Origin: DAHVFK01 sp963755395
Lineage (GTDB): Bacteria; Pseudomonadota; Gammaproteobacteria; Burkholderiales; SG8-39
Reading direction: 5' to 3'
DNA length: 64,000 bases
Assembly: GCA_963755395.1 (NCBI GenBank)
Contig: CAVWJJ010000001.1
Coordinates: 1-64,000 of the forward strand
Made by a program: the position numbers and the translations under genes. Shown here one piece after another: positions 1 through 8,362 of the stretch (the stretch's first letter is position 1; each line of letters starts with the position of its first letter). Below the pieces are notes generated by a model. The model searched no databases, was not told the origin of the DNA, and saw only the letters and a program-made list of their open reading frames with translations.

Positions 1-586
1 GCTCGGCGTCGGTGTGGTTCACCACCGGTGCCTTCATGATCATCTGCGGCGCGCCGTGCGCCATCACGAAGCGCGGCTGGTCGTGGTGCTCGGTGCGCAC
101 CGTCTCGCGCGCCGACGGATCGTCCACTGCCGCGATGTCGGCCACGCCGTAGCAGGTGCAGACGTAGGTCTCGCCCGGCAGCGCCTCGACGTAGATGCCG
201 GTGCCGCGGATGCCGATCGTCGCGGTCGCGGTGCTGATCTTCTTCGGTTTGCCCGGCTCGAACACCGACAGCACGGCGCCGGTGACGATGCGCAGCCCGC
301 TCTCGAGCAGCGAGCCGGACTTGCCTTCGATCTCGACCCGCGCGCCGGCGCGCACCATCATCGCGTCGCGTCCGATGACGAACACCAGCTCGGCGCCCTT
401 GCCGGTGACTGACCACGTCGCCTGCCTTCACGTCCATGCCGACCAGTGCCGGCGTGCCGTTGACGTGCGCCTCGCCCTTGACGCGGTAGACGCCCTTCTC
501 GATCTTGCCCGCCGCGAGCGCGTCGCGCAGCAGCGCGAGCCCCGCGGCGCCCCCGCGGCGCCTTTCAGCCAGGCGCGCCGCGTCAC
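1..586 (-). CDS. FecR-domain protein with Tat signal (partial, frameshifted)
   Basis: The gene runs off the left edge of the window. The GTG start overlaps the TGA of the upstream gene (GTGA). The N-terminus carries a twin-arginine motif (TRRAWLK) followed by an Ala/Gly/Leu-rich stretch, so the product is probably exported folded. The body has FecR-domain sequence (GARVEIEGKSGSLL, then ATIGIRGTGIYVE), a periplasmic fold found in anti-sigma regulators and surface proteins. Two frame breaks, near 410 and near 550, are needed to read it continuously; both look like single-base errors. Function is unknown. Its position downstream of the lipoate ligase suggests co-transcription but not a role in sulfur oxidation. 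Confidence 0.7.
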
Positions 587-960
587 CACGCGAAGCCCTC
601 GCACAGCCTGGGCAGCAGGGCGGCGAGCTGGCCGCGCTCGAAGAAACGATCCGCGCGCGCCAGCCGCGCGGCGTCGCGCGCCGCGGCGTCGCCGCCGACG
701 CAGAAGATCGGGATGTTGAGCAGCATTCCGCTGCGGATCTCGCGCACGGTCTCGACCGGATCGGAGCCGTCGCCCGGCTCCAGGTCGAGCAGCGCAAAGC
801 GGTGCAGCAGCACGTCCTGGAACTCGCCCACGTCCGACGCGCTTGCCGCGTAGCTCGCCTGCCAGCCTTCGGGCAGCGAGCGGGCGACGTCCTCGCGCAA
901 CGCGGCGTCGTGCGAGAAGACGATCAGCTTGCGCGCCAGCCGCGCGGCGATCGTCGGCAT
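583..960 (-). CDS. Receiver-like protein, 125 aa, divergent
   Basis: A short protein starting at ATG 960, 2 bp after the stop of the lipoate ligase gene. The pattern (KLIVFSHDAALREDVARSL, later FALLDLEPGDG, IPIFCVGGD, ADRFFERGQLAALLPRL) resembles a CheY-like receiver fold, with an Asp in the position of the phosphoacceptor (LLDLEPGDG) but without the usual acidic pair near the N-terminus. It may be a pseudo-receiver with a protein-binding role. It overlaps the FecR gene by 4 bp, so the two are probably translated together. The family assignment is by pattern only. Confidence 0.6.
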   Translation of the reverse strand: MPTIAARLARKLIVFSHDAALREDVARSLPEGWQASYAASASDVGEFQDVLLHRFALLDLEPGDGSDPVETVREIRSGMLLNIPIFCVGGDAAARDAARLARADRFFERGQLAALLPRLCEGFAW

Positions 961-962
961 CG

Positions 963-1742
963 CTAGACCCTCGACAGCACGCGGCGCGCGTTCAGCCTGA
1001 CCTCGCTGCGCGCGCGCCCCTGCTCGATCGGCTCGGACAGCTCGGCGCGCGCCTCGGTGATGCTCTCCTGCTCGGCCGGCGAGGGCCAGGCGTTCTCGAA
1101 GCTCCAGCCGTGCTGCGCGCCGATGCGCGAGCGAAAGACCTCCTCCAGGTCGCGCTCCGCCGGCAGCGCGCCGTGATCGGCCCACTCGGTCATGGCGAGC
1201 GACAGCCCGTCGCGCAGCCAGCTGCGGAAGTCCGGCGACGGGCCCGCCACGCTCCCGGCAAAGGCCTCGGCCGGAAAGCGCAGCAGGAAGCTCGAGGCCA
1301 CCACCGCGCACTCACCGATGGTGGCCGCGCCGCTGCCGGCGATCTTGCGCCCGTGCAGCCAGATGTCCTGCTCGTTGAGGTAGGCGGGCAGCCCGAATTG
1401 GCGGTAGGTCGCCACCGCGGGCGCGAGCGCCCAGGAAAACCAGCGCGCCGGGCGCCCCGGGGCCAGCCGCTTGGGCGCGATCAGCACGAACACATACTGC
1501 GACTCGTCTACCCATACCAGGCCGCCGCCGAGCGGTCTTCGCACCACCGGCACGTTCACGCCCGGATCGAGCTCCGCCCGTCCCTGGCTCTGGCCGAGAC
1601 ACAGGTGCGTCCTGGCCTGAGCCCAGACCACGATCGGCGTCGCGTCGGCGCCTTGCGCGGCGGCGAGCCCGCTGTAGGCCGCGTGCAGCTCGAGCGGCTC
1701 GACCAGCCCGAGCCGGATCCAGCGCGCGAGCGGCCCGGCCAT
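963..1742 (-). CDS. lplA: Lipoate-protein ligase-like protein (sLplA type)
   Basis: A 259-aa LplA-fold protein. It shows the lipoyl/AMP-binding signature RRPLGGG at about residues 68-74 (compare RRxSGGGxVxHD of LplA) and the catalytic-type lysine in GRKIAGSG (K133). Ligases of this group are known to load octanoate or lipoate onto the lipoate-binding proteins (LbpA) of sulfur oxidisers, and LbpA genes are present at 7.5 and 8.4 kb. The start ATG overlaps the stop of the preceding 128-aa gene (TGATG). The canonical HD after the GGG motif is replaced (GGGLVWVDE), which fits a specialised clade. Predicted cytoplasmic. Confidence 0.85.
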   Translation of the reverse strand: MAGPLARWIRLGLVEPLELHAAYSGLAAAQGADATPIVVWAQARTHLCLGQSQGRAELDPGVNVPVVRRPLGGGLVWVDESQYVFVLIAPKRLAPGRPARWFSWALAPAVATYRQFGLPAYLNEQDIWLHGRKIAGSGAATIGECAVVASSFLLRFPAEAFAGSVAGPSPDFRSWLRDGLSLAMTEWADHGALPAERDLEEVFRSRIGAQHGWSFENAWPSPAEQESITEARAELSEPIEQGRARSEVRLNARRVLSRV

Positions 1743-2128
1743 CAGCCGCCGTCCTTCGGGCGGAAGAACTTGCCCAGGTAGAAGTCGCGCCGCGCGAGTG
1801 CGTCGAGCTCCCTCGCGCGCGCCTCGAAGCCCTCGCGCAGGATCTCGGCCAGCCGCTCGCCCTGCTCCGCGTCGAGGATGTGAATGCGGCCCAGCAGCTC
1901 GACGTCAAACTCGAGCATCTCGCCCGCCAGTCCCTCCGGGCGCTCCAGGTGCAGCAGCCAGGCGCGGCACTCCGGGTCCTCCGGGTCGAGCGGCGAGAGC
2001 ACGATCCTGCCCAGCCACGCCAGCCGCGCGGCCTGGTTGAACTGGCTGATATCGAGCTTCTTGCCGAGCTTGTACTTGCGCAGCTCGTTCTTGAGCGCGC
2101 CGATGTCGGCGATGTCGATCGACTTCAT
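1742..2128 (-). CDS. Conserved hypothetical protein, 128 aa
   Basis: A soluble, charged protein of 128 aa with no signal peptide or membrane segment, and no family I recognise. It is translationally coupled to the lipoate ligase by a 1-bp stop/start overlap (TGATG), so it is the first gene of a unit with that ligase, the receiver-like protein and the FecR protein. A terminator lies directly upstream (2144-2173), which separates this unit from the sHdr operon. A supporting role in lipoate attachment is a guess from coupling alone. Confidence 0.7.
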   Translation of the reverse strand: MKSIDIADIGALKNELRKYKLGKKLDISQFNQAARLAWLGRIVLSPLDPEDPECRAWLLHLERPEGLAGEMLEFDVELLGRIHILDAEQGERLAEILREGFEARARELDALARRDFYLGKFFRPKDGG

Positions 2129-2143
2129 CGGGCTAGGTTAGCA

Positions 2144-2173
2144 GAAAAGAAAAGGGCCGGATCGCTCCAGCCC
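2144..2173 (-). terminator. Rho-independent terminator after fadL
   Basis: Read on the minus strand, an 8-bp stem GGGCTGGA / TCCGGCCC (one G-T pair) with a 4-base GCGA loop is followed by TTTTCTTTTC. It lies about 30 bp after the fadL stop codon and before the 128-aa gene, so it probably ends the long sHdr transcript. Confidence 0.7.
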
Positions 2174-2201
2174 CACTCATGCGCCGCCCGGGCGGTGGAC
2201 G

Positions 2202-3456
2202 TTACATCTTGATGCCGTACGCGATCCCTATCGAGTCCTCGTACATGTGCAGGTTGGCCTCGCCGCCGCCGAAGGAGAGCGGGATCGAGTTCACCCCATT
2301 CACTTCCTTCTTGAACGCGTGCATGTAGGCAAGCGTCAGCTCGTTGTTATTCGCCAAGGTCCAGGTCGCGCCAAGCGTAACGTGCTGCTCGACCACGCCC
2401 GGGGCCAGGATATTGAACAGCGTCTGGTTCTCCGGAATCGGCTGGCGCAGGGTCTGGAAGCCCGCGCGCAGCACGAGATCACTGCGGTACTCGTAGCTCG
2501 CGCCGAGCTTGAGCGTCGTCACGTCGCGCCAGCCGAAACCCGGGCCGTCGGTTGAGCCGAACAGCTTGCCGGCGAACAGGCTATCGATCGGATCGCCCAC
2601 CGCAGCGACCTTGGAATAGTTGATCTGCTCGACGTCTGCCGCGACAGTGAGCCGCGGCGTGGCCTTGACCGCGATCCCGATGCCGTAGTTCTCCGGGATG
2701 TCGAACTCGCCCTGGTTGGCGAACAGGCCCTTGTATTTATCGAACTTGCCCATCTTGGTCTTCGACTGGTACGTCGCGCCGAGCGTCACGGTGGAAGAGA
2801 CCTGCCCGGTCCAGCCGATGCGCGCGCCCCATCCGGTCGACGAATCCTTGCCCTGATCCGAGAAGTGCATCGGGTCGGACGAGAACCCCGCGAAGGCCGA
2901 AGTCTGCAGCCCGCTCAGGCCGAACTGCTGATAGGCGAGATTGAGCGACAGCCCGATCGAGTTGTTCGGCGTTGACTTTGTACGCCACGGTCGGCGCGAC
3001 GAACAGCTGCGTCAGGTCCACGCCCGTCGGGCTGGTGCCACCCACCGCGGCGAACGGCGAGGACTTGTACTTCGTATTCATGCCGCCGTTGCCGTACACC
3101 GCGATGCCCACCGCCATGTCGGGGTTAAGCATCCTGCTGTAGCCGAATTCCGGAATTAGGAAATCGGTCGCATCGTTACCGTCGTAGGATCCGGTCATCC
3201 CAGCGCCGTTATTGACGATGTCCGCCCCGCGAGTCGGGCGGAACCAGTCCAGGCCGATGTCGAGCCGGTTGCCGACCATGGTCAGGCCGGCCGGGTTGGT
3301 CGCCGGCGCGAGCGCGTCCTGCGGCAGCGCGATGCCGACGCCGCCCATGCCGATCGACTTCATGCCGTAGCCGTGCGAGAAGTAGCCGTCGGTCGCGAGC
3401 GCCACTCCCGGCGCGAGGGCCGCTGCGATGCCGGCGCTGATCAGTATCTTTCTCAC
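2202..3456 (-). CDS. OmpP1/FadL/TodX family outer-membrane transporter (one frameshift)
   Basis: A roughly 417-aa outer-membrane beta-barrel of the FadL type, which imports hydrophobic compounds. A Sec signal peptide with cleavage after ALA at about residue 22 is followed by YFSHGYGMKSIGMGG, typical of the FadL N-terminal hatch. Asn-Pro-Ala and Gly-rich strand motifs follow. One extra base near 2968 breaks the frame; removing it restores VNANNSIGLSLN, a family motif. It is the last gene of the sHdr operon, 30 bp after the dsrE3-like gene. FadL homologues occur beside sulfur-oxidation genes in other bacteria, and import of hydrophobic or organic sulfur is a reasonable inference, not shown. Confidence 0.85.
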
Positions 3457-3486
3457 TTCGTCCTCCTGCAGGTTTGAGCTCGGGTG

Positions 3487-4104
3487 CTAGATGAACAAGC
3501 TGACGTCGGCGTCCTTCGCGATGCCGAGAAACGACGCCGCGCCGCAGTATTCCTTCACTTCCGGGATGAAGTCCTCGTGCTTGAAGCCGAACAGGTCGAC
3601 CGTCATCTGGCAGCCGATCAGGTTGGCGCCCGCCTCGAGCGTCAGATGGCGCAGGTCCGAGATCTCCGCCACGCCGTTGTTCTTGATCGTCTGCTTCATG
3701 AGCGTGGTGGCGACGTTCTCGAAGCCGGGGATCGCCGCCTGAACCACGTTCGGGATGTTCCAGTTGATGTGCTTGAACCAGTCCGGACCGAACGGCATCT
3801 TCATCGGCATGCCCGGGTTGCCGAGCGGCGAGATCTTCAGGTCGGAAATATCCTTCTTCAGCAGCTGAAGGCCGTAGAAGGTGAAGAAGATGTCGACCTT
3901 CCAGCCCAGCGCGGCCGCGGTCGAGGCAAGGATGAACGGCGGATAGGCCCAGTCGAGCGTGCCCTTGGTGGCGATGATCGCCATCGCCGGGGTGTGCGTC
4001 TCGGCGCGCTTGGCGAGCGCTTCCTCGAGCTTCTGCGGCAGCATCTCGTCGATGCGGCGCTTGATCAGGTCGTCGATCAGGGCGGCGTTGGGAGCGGCTT
4101 CCAT
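3487..4104 (-). CDS. dsrE3: DsrE3-type sulfur carrier protein, 205 aa
   Basis: A DsrE/DsrF-fold protein of the larger DsrE3 type (ATKGTLDWAYPPFILASTAAALGW, FFTFYGLQLLKK). Cysteines suitable for persulfide carriage lie in LIGCQMTVDLFGF and in EYCGAASFLG near the C-terminus. DsrE3 proteins exchange sulfur with TusA in the cytoplasm. I chose ATG 4104 because GGAGG stands 8 bases upstream; an in-frame upstream ATG lacks a comparable site. It sits between lipS2 and fadL in the sHdr operon, with a 109-bp gap on the lipS2 side. Whether it is DsrE3A or DsrE3B cannot be decided by eye. Confidence 0.85.
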   Translation of the reverse strand: MEAAPNAALIDDLIKRRIDEMLPQKLEEALAKRAETHTPAMAIIATKGTLDWAYPPFILASTAAALGWKVDIFFTFYGLQLLKKDISDLKISPLGNPGMPMKMPFGPDWFKHINWNIPNVVQAAIPGFENVATTLMKQTIKNNGVAEISDLRHLTLEAGANLIGCQMTVDLFGFKHEDFIPEVKEYCGAASFLGIAKDADVSLFI

Positions 4105-4213
4105 GGGGCAGTCCTCCGGCAAATCAGTGTTTAATGAAATACTGTACTTCCCGACAGCGAAACTCTAGTCGGCATTTCTTATGCTGCGATAGCACGAAGT
4201 TGATACGGGACAG

Positions 4214-5341
4214 CTACCGGCCCACTTTCACCGGCTTGCCGTCCATCTGGCGCCTGATGGCGGCCAGGTCGCGCCTGGCGGGGGCGAACGGGAACGACAG
4301 GATGTCGGTCGGGCTCGAGTCTCCGTAGGGCCGGTTGCAGGCCGAGACCTCGTCGTCCTTGCCCGGGCAGCCCGAGGTGCGGAACGGCGTCCCGGCCGCG
4401 ATTTCGCGCTCGAGGACGTCTTTCGCGACCCCGAAGTCCACTACCCGCCCCGACTCGTCGAAGGCCATGTCCTCCACGCGCCTGCCGCGGTAGTCGATCA
4501 GGAACCTCGCCAGCTGCACCCGGCGCCACTGCCCGCGGTCGACCGCGGGCCAGTCCTCCATCAGCGAGCCGCGCTCGGGGAAGAAGGCGAACATGTGGTT
4601 GTGACCGCCCAGGTCGCGAATCTTCTGCGCCACCTCGAGGATCTCGCGCTCGGTCTCTCCCATGCCGCAGATCAGGTGGGCGCCGAACTTCTCCGCGCCG
4701 TAGATCTCGGCCGCCCATTCGATCGCCTGCCAGTACTTGTCGTAGCGGTGCGGGCTGTCGACCCCGCGCCCGCGCGTGCGGTCGAAGATCGCAGGGGTCA
4801 CCGCATCGAGCGCGACGGTGAAGATGTCCGCGCCCATGCGCTTCATTTCCTCAAGATGATGCTTTTCCAAAGTCGTCGGATTCGAAAGGATCGAGACCGG
4901 GATCTGCGGCAGCTCGCGCGTCCACCTCTCCAGCAGCACGAAGGTGTCGTCGTTCGAGTCCGGATGGGTGATCATCGAGATGCACATGCGCTCGAAGCGG
5001 CCCTTGTCCGAGCCGGCCTTGACGCGCTCGATCACCTCCTCGTAGCGCGCGGTGGGCCAGTCGACGCGAATGAAGTTGCGGTCGGCGTAGTCGCGCGCCT
5101 CCTCGCGGTGGCGCGCCAGGCCGCAGTAGGCGCAGTTGGCGCGACAGCCCTCGGGATAGGTCACCAGCAGGTTGAGGCAGTGGGTGCACGAGGTGCGGTG
5201 CATCCTGCCCGCCACCAGACCGAGCGTGATCGCGGCCGCCGTGCTCATCTGCACGTACTCGGGCGAGCGCATCTGCGGCGTCTTGACGTGGTAGTTGGGG
5301 CGGTAGAACTGCACCGGCTGCGTGGTCTGCGTCGTGCTCAT
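4214..5341 (-). CDS. lipS2: Radical SAM lipoyl synthase subunit LipS2
   Basis: A 375-aa radical SAM protein with the cluster motif CxxxCxxC at C66-C70-C73 (CRANCAYC) and an extra Cys pair CTHC at 52-55. It resembles biotin-synthase-like enzymes (GLARHREEARDYADRNFIRVDWP). In sHdr organisms LipS1 and LipS2 together insert the two sulfurs of lipoate on octanoyl-LbpA, replacing LipA; the pairing with lipS1 and LbpA genes here fits this. The ATG start overlaps the stop of lipT (ATGA), so the two are coupled. Another biotin-synthase-like role is conceivable but unlikely in this operon. Confidence 0.88.
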   Translation of the reverse strand: MSTTQTTQPVQFYRPNYHVKTPQMRSPEYVQMSTAAAITLGLVAGRMHRTSCTHCLNLLVTYPEGCRANCAYCGLARHREEARDYADRNFIRVDWPTARYEEVIERVKAGSDKGRFERMCISMITHPDSNDDTFVLLERWTRELPQIPVSILSNPTTLEKHHLEEMKRMGADIFTVALDAVTPAIFDRTRGRGVDSPHRYDKYWQAIEWAAEIYGAEKFGAHLICGMGETEREILEVAQKIRDLGGHNHMFAFFPERGSLMEDWPAVDRGQWRRVQLARFLIDYRGRRVEDMAFDESGRVVDFGVAKDVLEREIAAGTPFRTSGCPGKDDEVSACNRPYGDSSPTDILSFPFAPARRDLAAIRRQMDGKPVKVGR

Positions 5342-6393
5342 GAGAAATACTCCGGAAAGGCGATCCAGCCGGCGCGATGCGCGGCGTCGTCCGCGGCGCG
5401 TTCGGTGTTCCAAATCCCGGCCATGCGCCGGCGCGCGGCGAGCGCGCGCTCCAGCGCCGGGCCGAACTCCTCGCGCAGCTCGTCTTCGTACTCGGCAAGG
5501 GCCGAGTCGTCGCCATTCGCGGCGCGCGCGGCGGCCGCGCCCGCGCGCTCGCCCGAGGTGACCGCGGGCGCGATGCCGGCGCCGGTGATCGGGTGCGTCA
5601 GCCCGGCCGCGTCGCCCGCGAACAGCGCGCGCCCGACGACGATGCGCTCGCGCAGCCCTCCGACCGGAATGGGCCCGCCGGTGCGCAGCAGCACTTCCGC
5701 CCCGAGGCGCCCCTCGCGCACGAGCGTCGCGTGCAGCTCGTCCAGCGGCGCCTTCATGTCGTCCTCGAGCGCCGGGTCGAGCCCGAGGCCCAGGTTGGCG
5801 ACCGCGCCCTTGGGGAACAGCCAGGCGTAGCCGCCCGGGTAGCGCGCCGAGAGCCAGATGTCGGTGTCGCGCTGGCCTTTCGGCAGCGGCACGGTGTACT
5901 GGCGCGTCGTCACCACCGGCAGGCGCGCGAGGCCGATGCAGGCCGCGGCCTGCGACAGCGGACCGTCGGCCGCGACCAGCGCGCCGTAGCTGACCTCGCG
6001 CAGCCCGCCGGCGGTGCTGACGCGAACGCGGCGCGCATCGGCGTCGATCGAGCGCAGCGCGGCGTCGGTCCACAGCACCGCACCCGCCGCCTCGGCCGTG
6101 CGCGCGAGCGCCTGGTCGAAGCGGTCGCGCCGGATCATCAGGCCGCCGAACGCCCGCTCGGCGCGCGCGCCCGAAGGCAGGTAAGTCGCCATGCCGGCGA
6201 TAGGCTGCGCGCGCACTTCCGCCCCGGCGTAGCTCGACAGCGGCAGCGGGATGAATTCGGCGCACTGCACCGGCAGGCCGACCACCTTCTTGCGCTCGAC
6301 CGCGAGTACGCGGCAGCCGGCGCGCGCAGCGGCCGCGGCCGCGCTGGAGCCGGCCGGCCCGAGGCCGATCACGAGAACGTCGCAGGCTCTCAC
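5338..6393 (-). CDS. lipT: FAD-dependent oxidoreductase of geranylgeranyl-reductase type (LipT)
   Basis: A 351-aa flavoprotein with the dinucleotide-binding motif GLGPAGSSAAAAAARAG at the N-terminus, a second FAD motif LFAGDAAGLTHPITGAGI, and the geranylgeranyl reductase family pattern CAEFIPLPLSSYAG. In sHdr-linked lipoate assembly clusters such a flavoprotein (LipT) lies between lipS1 and lipS2 and is thought to supply electrons to the radical SAM pair. I chose GTG 6393, 7 bp after the lipS1 stop; an ATG at 6429 is in frame but would overlap lipS1. It overlaps lipS2 by 4 bp. Confidence 0.82.
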   Translation of the reverse strand: MRACDVLVIGLGPAGSSAAAAAARAGCRVLAVERKKVVGLPVQCAEFIPLPLSSYAGAEVRAQPIAGMATYLPSGARAERAFGGLMIRRDRFDQALARTAEAAGAVLWTDAALRSIDADARRVRVSTAGGLREVSYGALVAADGPLSQAAACIGLARLPVVTTRQYTVPLPKGQRDTDIWLSARYPGGYAWLFPKGAVANLGLGLDPALEDDMKAPLDELHATLVREGRLGAEVLLRTGGPIPVGGLRERIVVGRALFAGDAAGLTHPITGAGIAPAVTSGERAGAAAARAANGDDSALAEYEDELREEFGPALERALAARRRMAGIWNTERAADDAAHRAGWIAFPEYFS

Positions 6394-6400
6394 GCCCGGC

Positions 6401-7508
6401 TCACGCGGCGACCACGGGAATGCGCGCAATGCGGGAGGCGGCGCGCTTTTCAGCCTCGACCACGAGCTTGGGGTCGAGGCGCGCGGCGGCGGGATCCTCG
6501 AGCGCGAGCACCTCCTCGCCGATCGCGATCGAGCAGCAGGCGGGCGTCACCTTGACCTCGCGCCCGAGCGCGAGCGCGAGCGCGACGCTGCCGTCGGCCG
6601 GGTGCGCGATGCCCTCCAGGCCGGCCATCACCGCGTAGGCGTCGATTTCCATCTTGGCGCGGCCCGCGGGGCGCGCGCAGCCGAGCAGCAGCGGCAGTTC
6701 GGGCAGCGCCGCGCGCGCGTCGAGGAAGAAGCGCCCCACCTCGCGCGAAGACGGCGTCGCGAACGGGCGCCCGGCCGGGGCGTAGAACGGCATCACCACC
6801 ACCAGCACCAGCGCGGAGGGGCGGTGGCGCGCGATCATCTCGAGCGCGCGCCACTCGCCGAGCATCCTGCCGTAATGCAGCCCGAGCACGATGTGCGGCA
6901 CGACCTTGATGCGGCGTGGCGACCAGCGCCTCGAGCGAGCGCTCGAAGTCCTCCACCGGGCGGCGCAGGTGGTAGACCTGCGACACCGTGTCCTGCGCGC
7001 CGATGACGTCGAGCATCGCCGCGTCGACCCCGGCCGCCGCGATCTCGCGCGCCATCGCGCCGTCGACCAGCGCGGTGTGCATCGCGATGCGGAACCCGGG
7101 AAATGCGTCCTTGATCCGGCGCACGGTCGGCAGGAACGGCCCGTACTCGACCTCGTCGCGGTGGTTCGAGCCGCCGGTGAGCAGCATGCCCTTCGCGCCC
7201 AGCGCCACCTGCTCGTTCACCGTGCGCCACAGCGCCTCGGGCGTGGTCGCGGCGAGCATCGGCTCGAGGATCTTGGCTTTGCAGTGGTCGCACTGCAGCT
7301 TGCACTCGCCGCCGGTGATCGAGACCGCCGGCCAGGCGCTCTTGCCGCACGCGGAGATCTCGCTCGAGGCGTAGGCCTTGAAGCTGGGCGTGTAGAAGTT
7401 GATCGGGCGGGCAATCGCGCCTGCCCGTTCGAGGCGTTCAATGAATTCGAGGTCGAACCGTGCCGGTTCGAGCGCTTCGATCCCCGCTGCGATATCAGCC
7501 CAGCGCAC
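6401..7508 (-). CDS. lipS1: Radical SAM lipoyl synthase subunit LipS1 (one frameshift)
   Basis: A radical SAM protein of about 368 aa with C69-C73-C76 (CKLQCDHC) after SITGGE. It partners LipS2 in sulfur insertion into the octanoyl group of lipoate-binding proteins. The start is GTG 7508, 3 bp after the lbpA1 stop. One extra base near 6914 splits the reading frame; deleting it joins ALVATP to VVPHIVLGLHYG without loss. The C-terminal part carries CARPAGRAKMEIDAYA and PACCSIA, whose cysteines may hold an auxiliary cluster. Coupled to lipT downstream. Confidence 0.87.
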
Positions 7509-7511
7509 GCG

Positions 7512-7952
7512 TCAGGGGCAGCCGGCGAAGCCGTCGGCCGTCATCTTGGCTTCGAACGCGGCGCTCGCCGCGGCGCCGGTCACCAGCGAGGCCGCGTCGG
7601 CGTCCCAGTTGGACGGCTTGAGCTTGACCAGCCAGCCGTTGCCGTAGGGGTCGGCGTTGATGCTCTTCGGGTTCGCCGACACGGCGTCGTTGATCGCCGC
7701 GACCTCCCCGGCTACCGGCGTCTTCACCGGGCCGACCCACTTGCCGGACTCGATCGTGGCGGCGGACTTGTTCAGCTCGACCGAGCGGCCGACCTTCTTC
7801 GGCGTGTAGGCGACCACCTCGCCGGCGAGCGCGCAGGCGTAGGCGGTCATGCCGATGGTCACGGTGCCGTCTGCCTCCTTGCGCACCCAGACGTTGTTAT
7901 CGACGTTGTAGTAAAGGTCGTCGGGCAGGTTGCAGTTCTTGACCGAGGCCAT
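7512..7952 (-). CDS. lbpA: Lipoate-binding protein LbpA1 (GcvH-like)
   Basis: A 146-aa protein with the GcvH-like lipoyl domain. The expected lipoylated lysine is K71 in TIESGKWVGPV, and a GGG-free C-terminal extension carries SLVTGAAASAAFEAKM. LbpA proteins, distinct from glycine-cleavage H protein, carry the sulfur substrate on a lipoyl arm for the sHdr complex. A good ribosome site (AAGGAG) precedes ATG 7952. It is flanked by the dsrE-like gene and lipS1. The protein has N-terminal VKNCNLPDDLYY, typical of the sulfur-oxidiser clade. Confidence 0.92.
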   Translation of the reverse strand: MASVKNCNLPDDLYYNVDNNVWVRKEADGTVTIGMTAYACALAGEVVAYTPKKVGRSVELNKSAATIESGKWVGPVKTPVAGEVAAINDAVSANPKSINADPYGNGWLVKLKPSNWDADAASLVTGAAASAAFEAKMTADGFAGCP

Positions 7953-7966
7953 CGCTTGCTCCTTCT

Positions 7967-8362
7967 CTAGAAAAACAGCACTTTGTCGCAGGAAAGTATC
8001 ATGTCGGCGAGCACGCCGCCGCTCGAGACCTCGTCCACCTCGGCAATCAGATCGACCGGCTCGATGTCGTAGCCCGGGAGCGCCGGCCGGCAGGCGTGGA
8101 ACCTGACCCCCGCCGCCTTCGCGTCGCGCATGAATTCGATGATTCTTTTCCCGCCGTCCATCGCCGTCAAGCTCTCGGCGACGCCGTTCTGCACCAGGCG
8201 CACGCCATCCATGGTGAAGAAGATCGTCACTTCGGCGTCCATCGAGGCGAGCAGCGCGCCCAGGTAGAACGGCGTCGCGCAGCGCCCGCGCGTCGCCGGG
8301 CCGCTGGTCATGACGATGACCACCGATTTCTCTTCGTGGTCGAGAAACTTTTCCTGGCTCAC
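7967..8362 (-). CDS. DsrE/F-family small sulfur carrier between two lbpA genes
   Basis: A 131-aa DsrE-fold protein (SVVIVMTSGPATRGRCATPFYLGALLAS, then TIFFTMDGVRLV). Candidate persulfide cysteines are in FHACRPALPG and LSCDKVLFF. The GTG start overlaps the lbpA2 stop (GTGA), so it is translationally coupled. Small DsrE proteins such as DsrE3C are known to hand sulfur from TusA to LbpA in Hyphomicrobium; a position exactly between two lbpA genes suits that role. The exact DsrE subgroup is not resolved. Confidence 0.82.
   Translation of the reverse strand: MSQEKFLDHEEKSVVIVMTSGPATRGRCATPFYLGALLASMDAEVTIFFTMDGVRLVQNGVAESLTAMDGGKRIIEFMRDAKAAGVRFHACRPALPGYDIEPVDLIAEVDEVSSGGVLADMILSCDKVLFF

Noticed and set aside
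14..966. Three plus-strand open frames at the left edge
   Set aside because: They are Arg/Ala/His-rich shadows. The minus strand reads as a FecR protein, a receiver-like protein and lipoate ligase with recognisable motifs.
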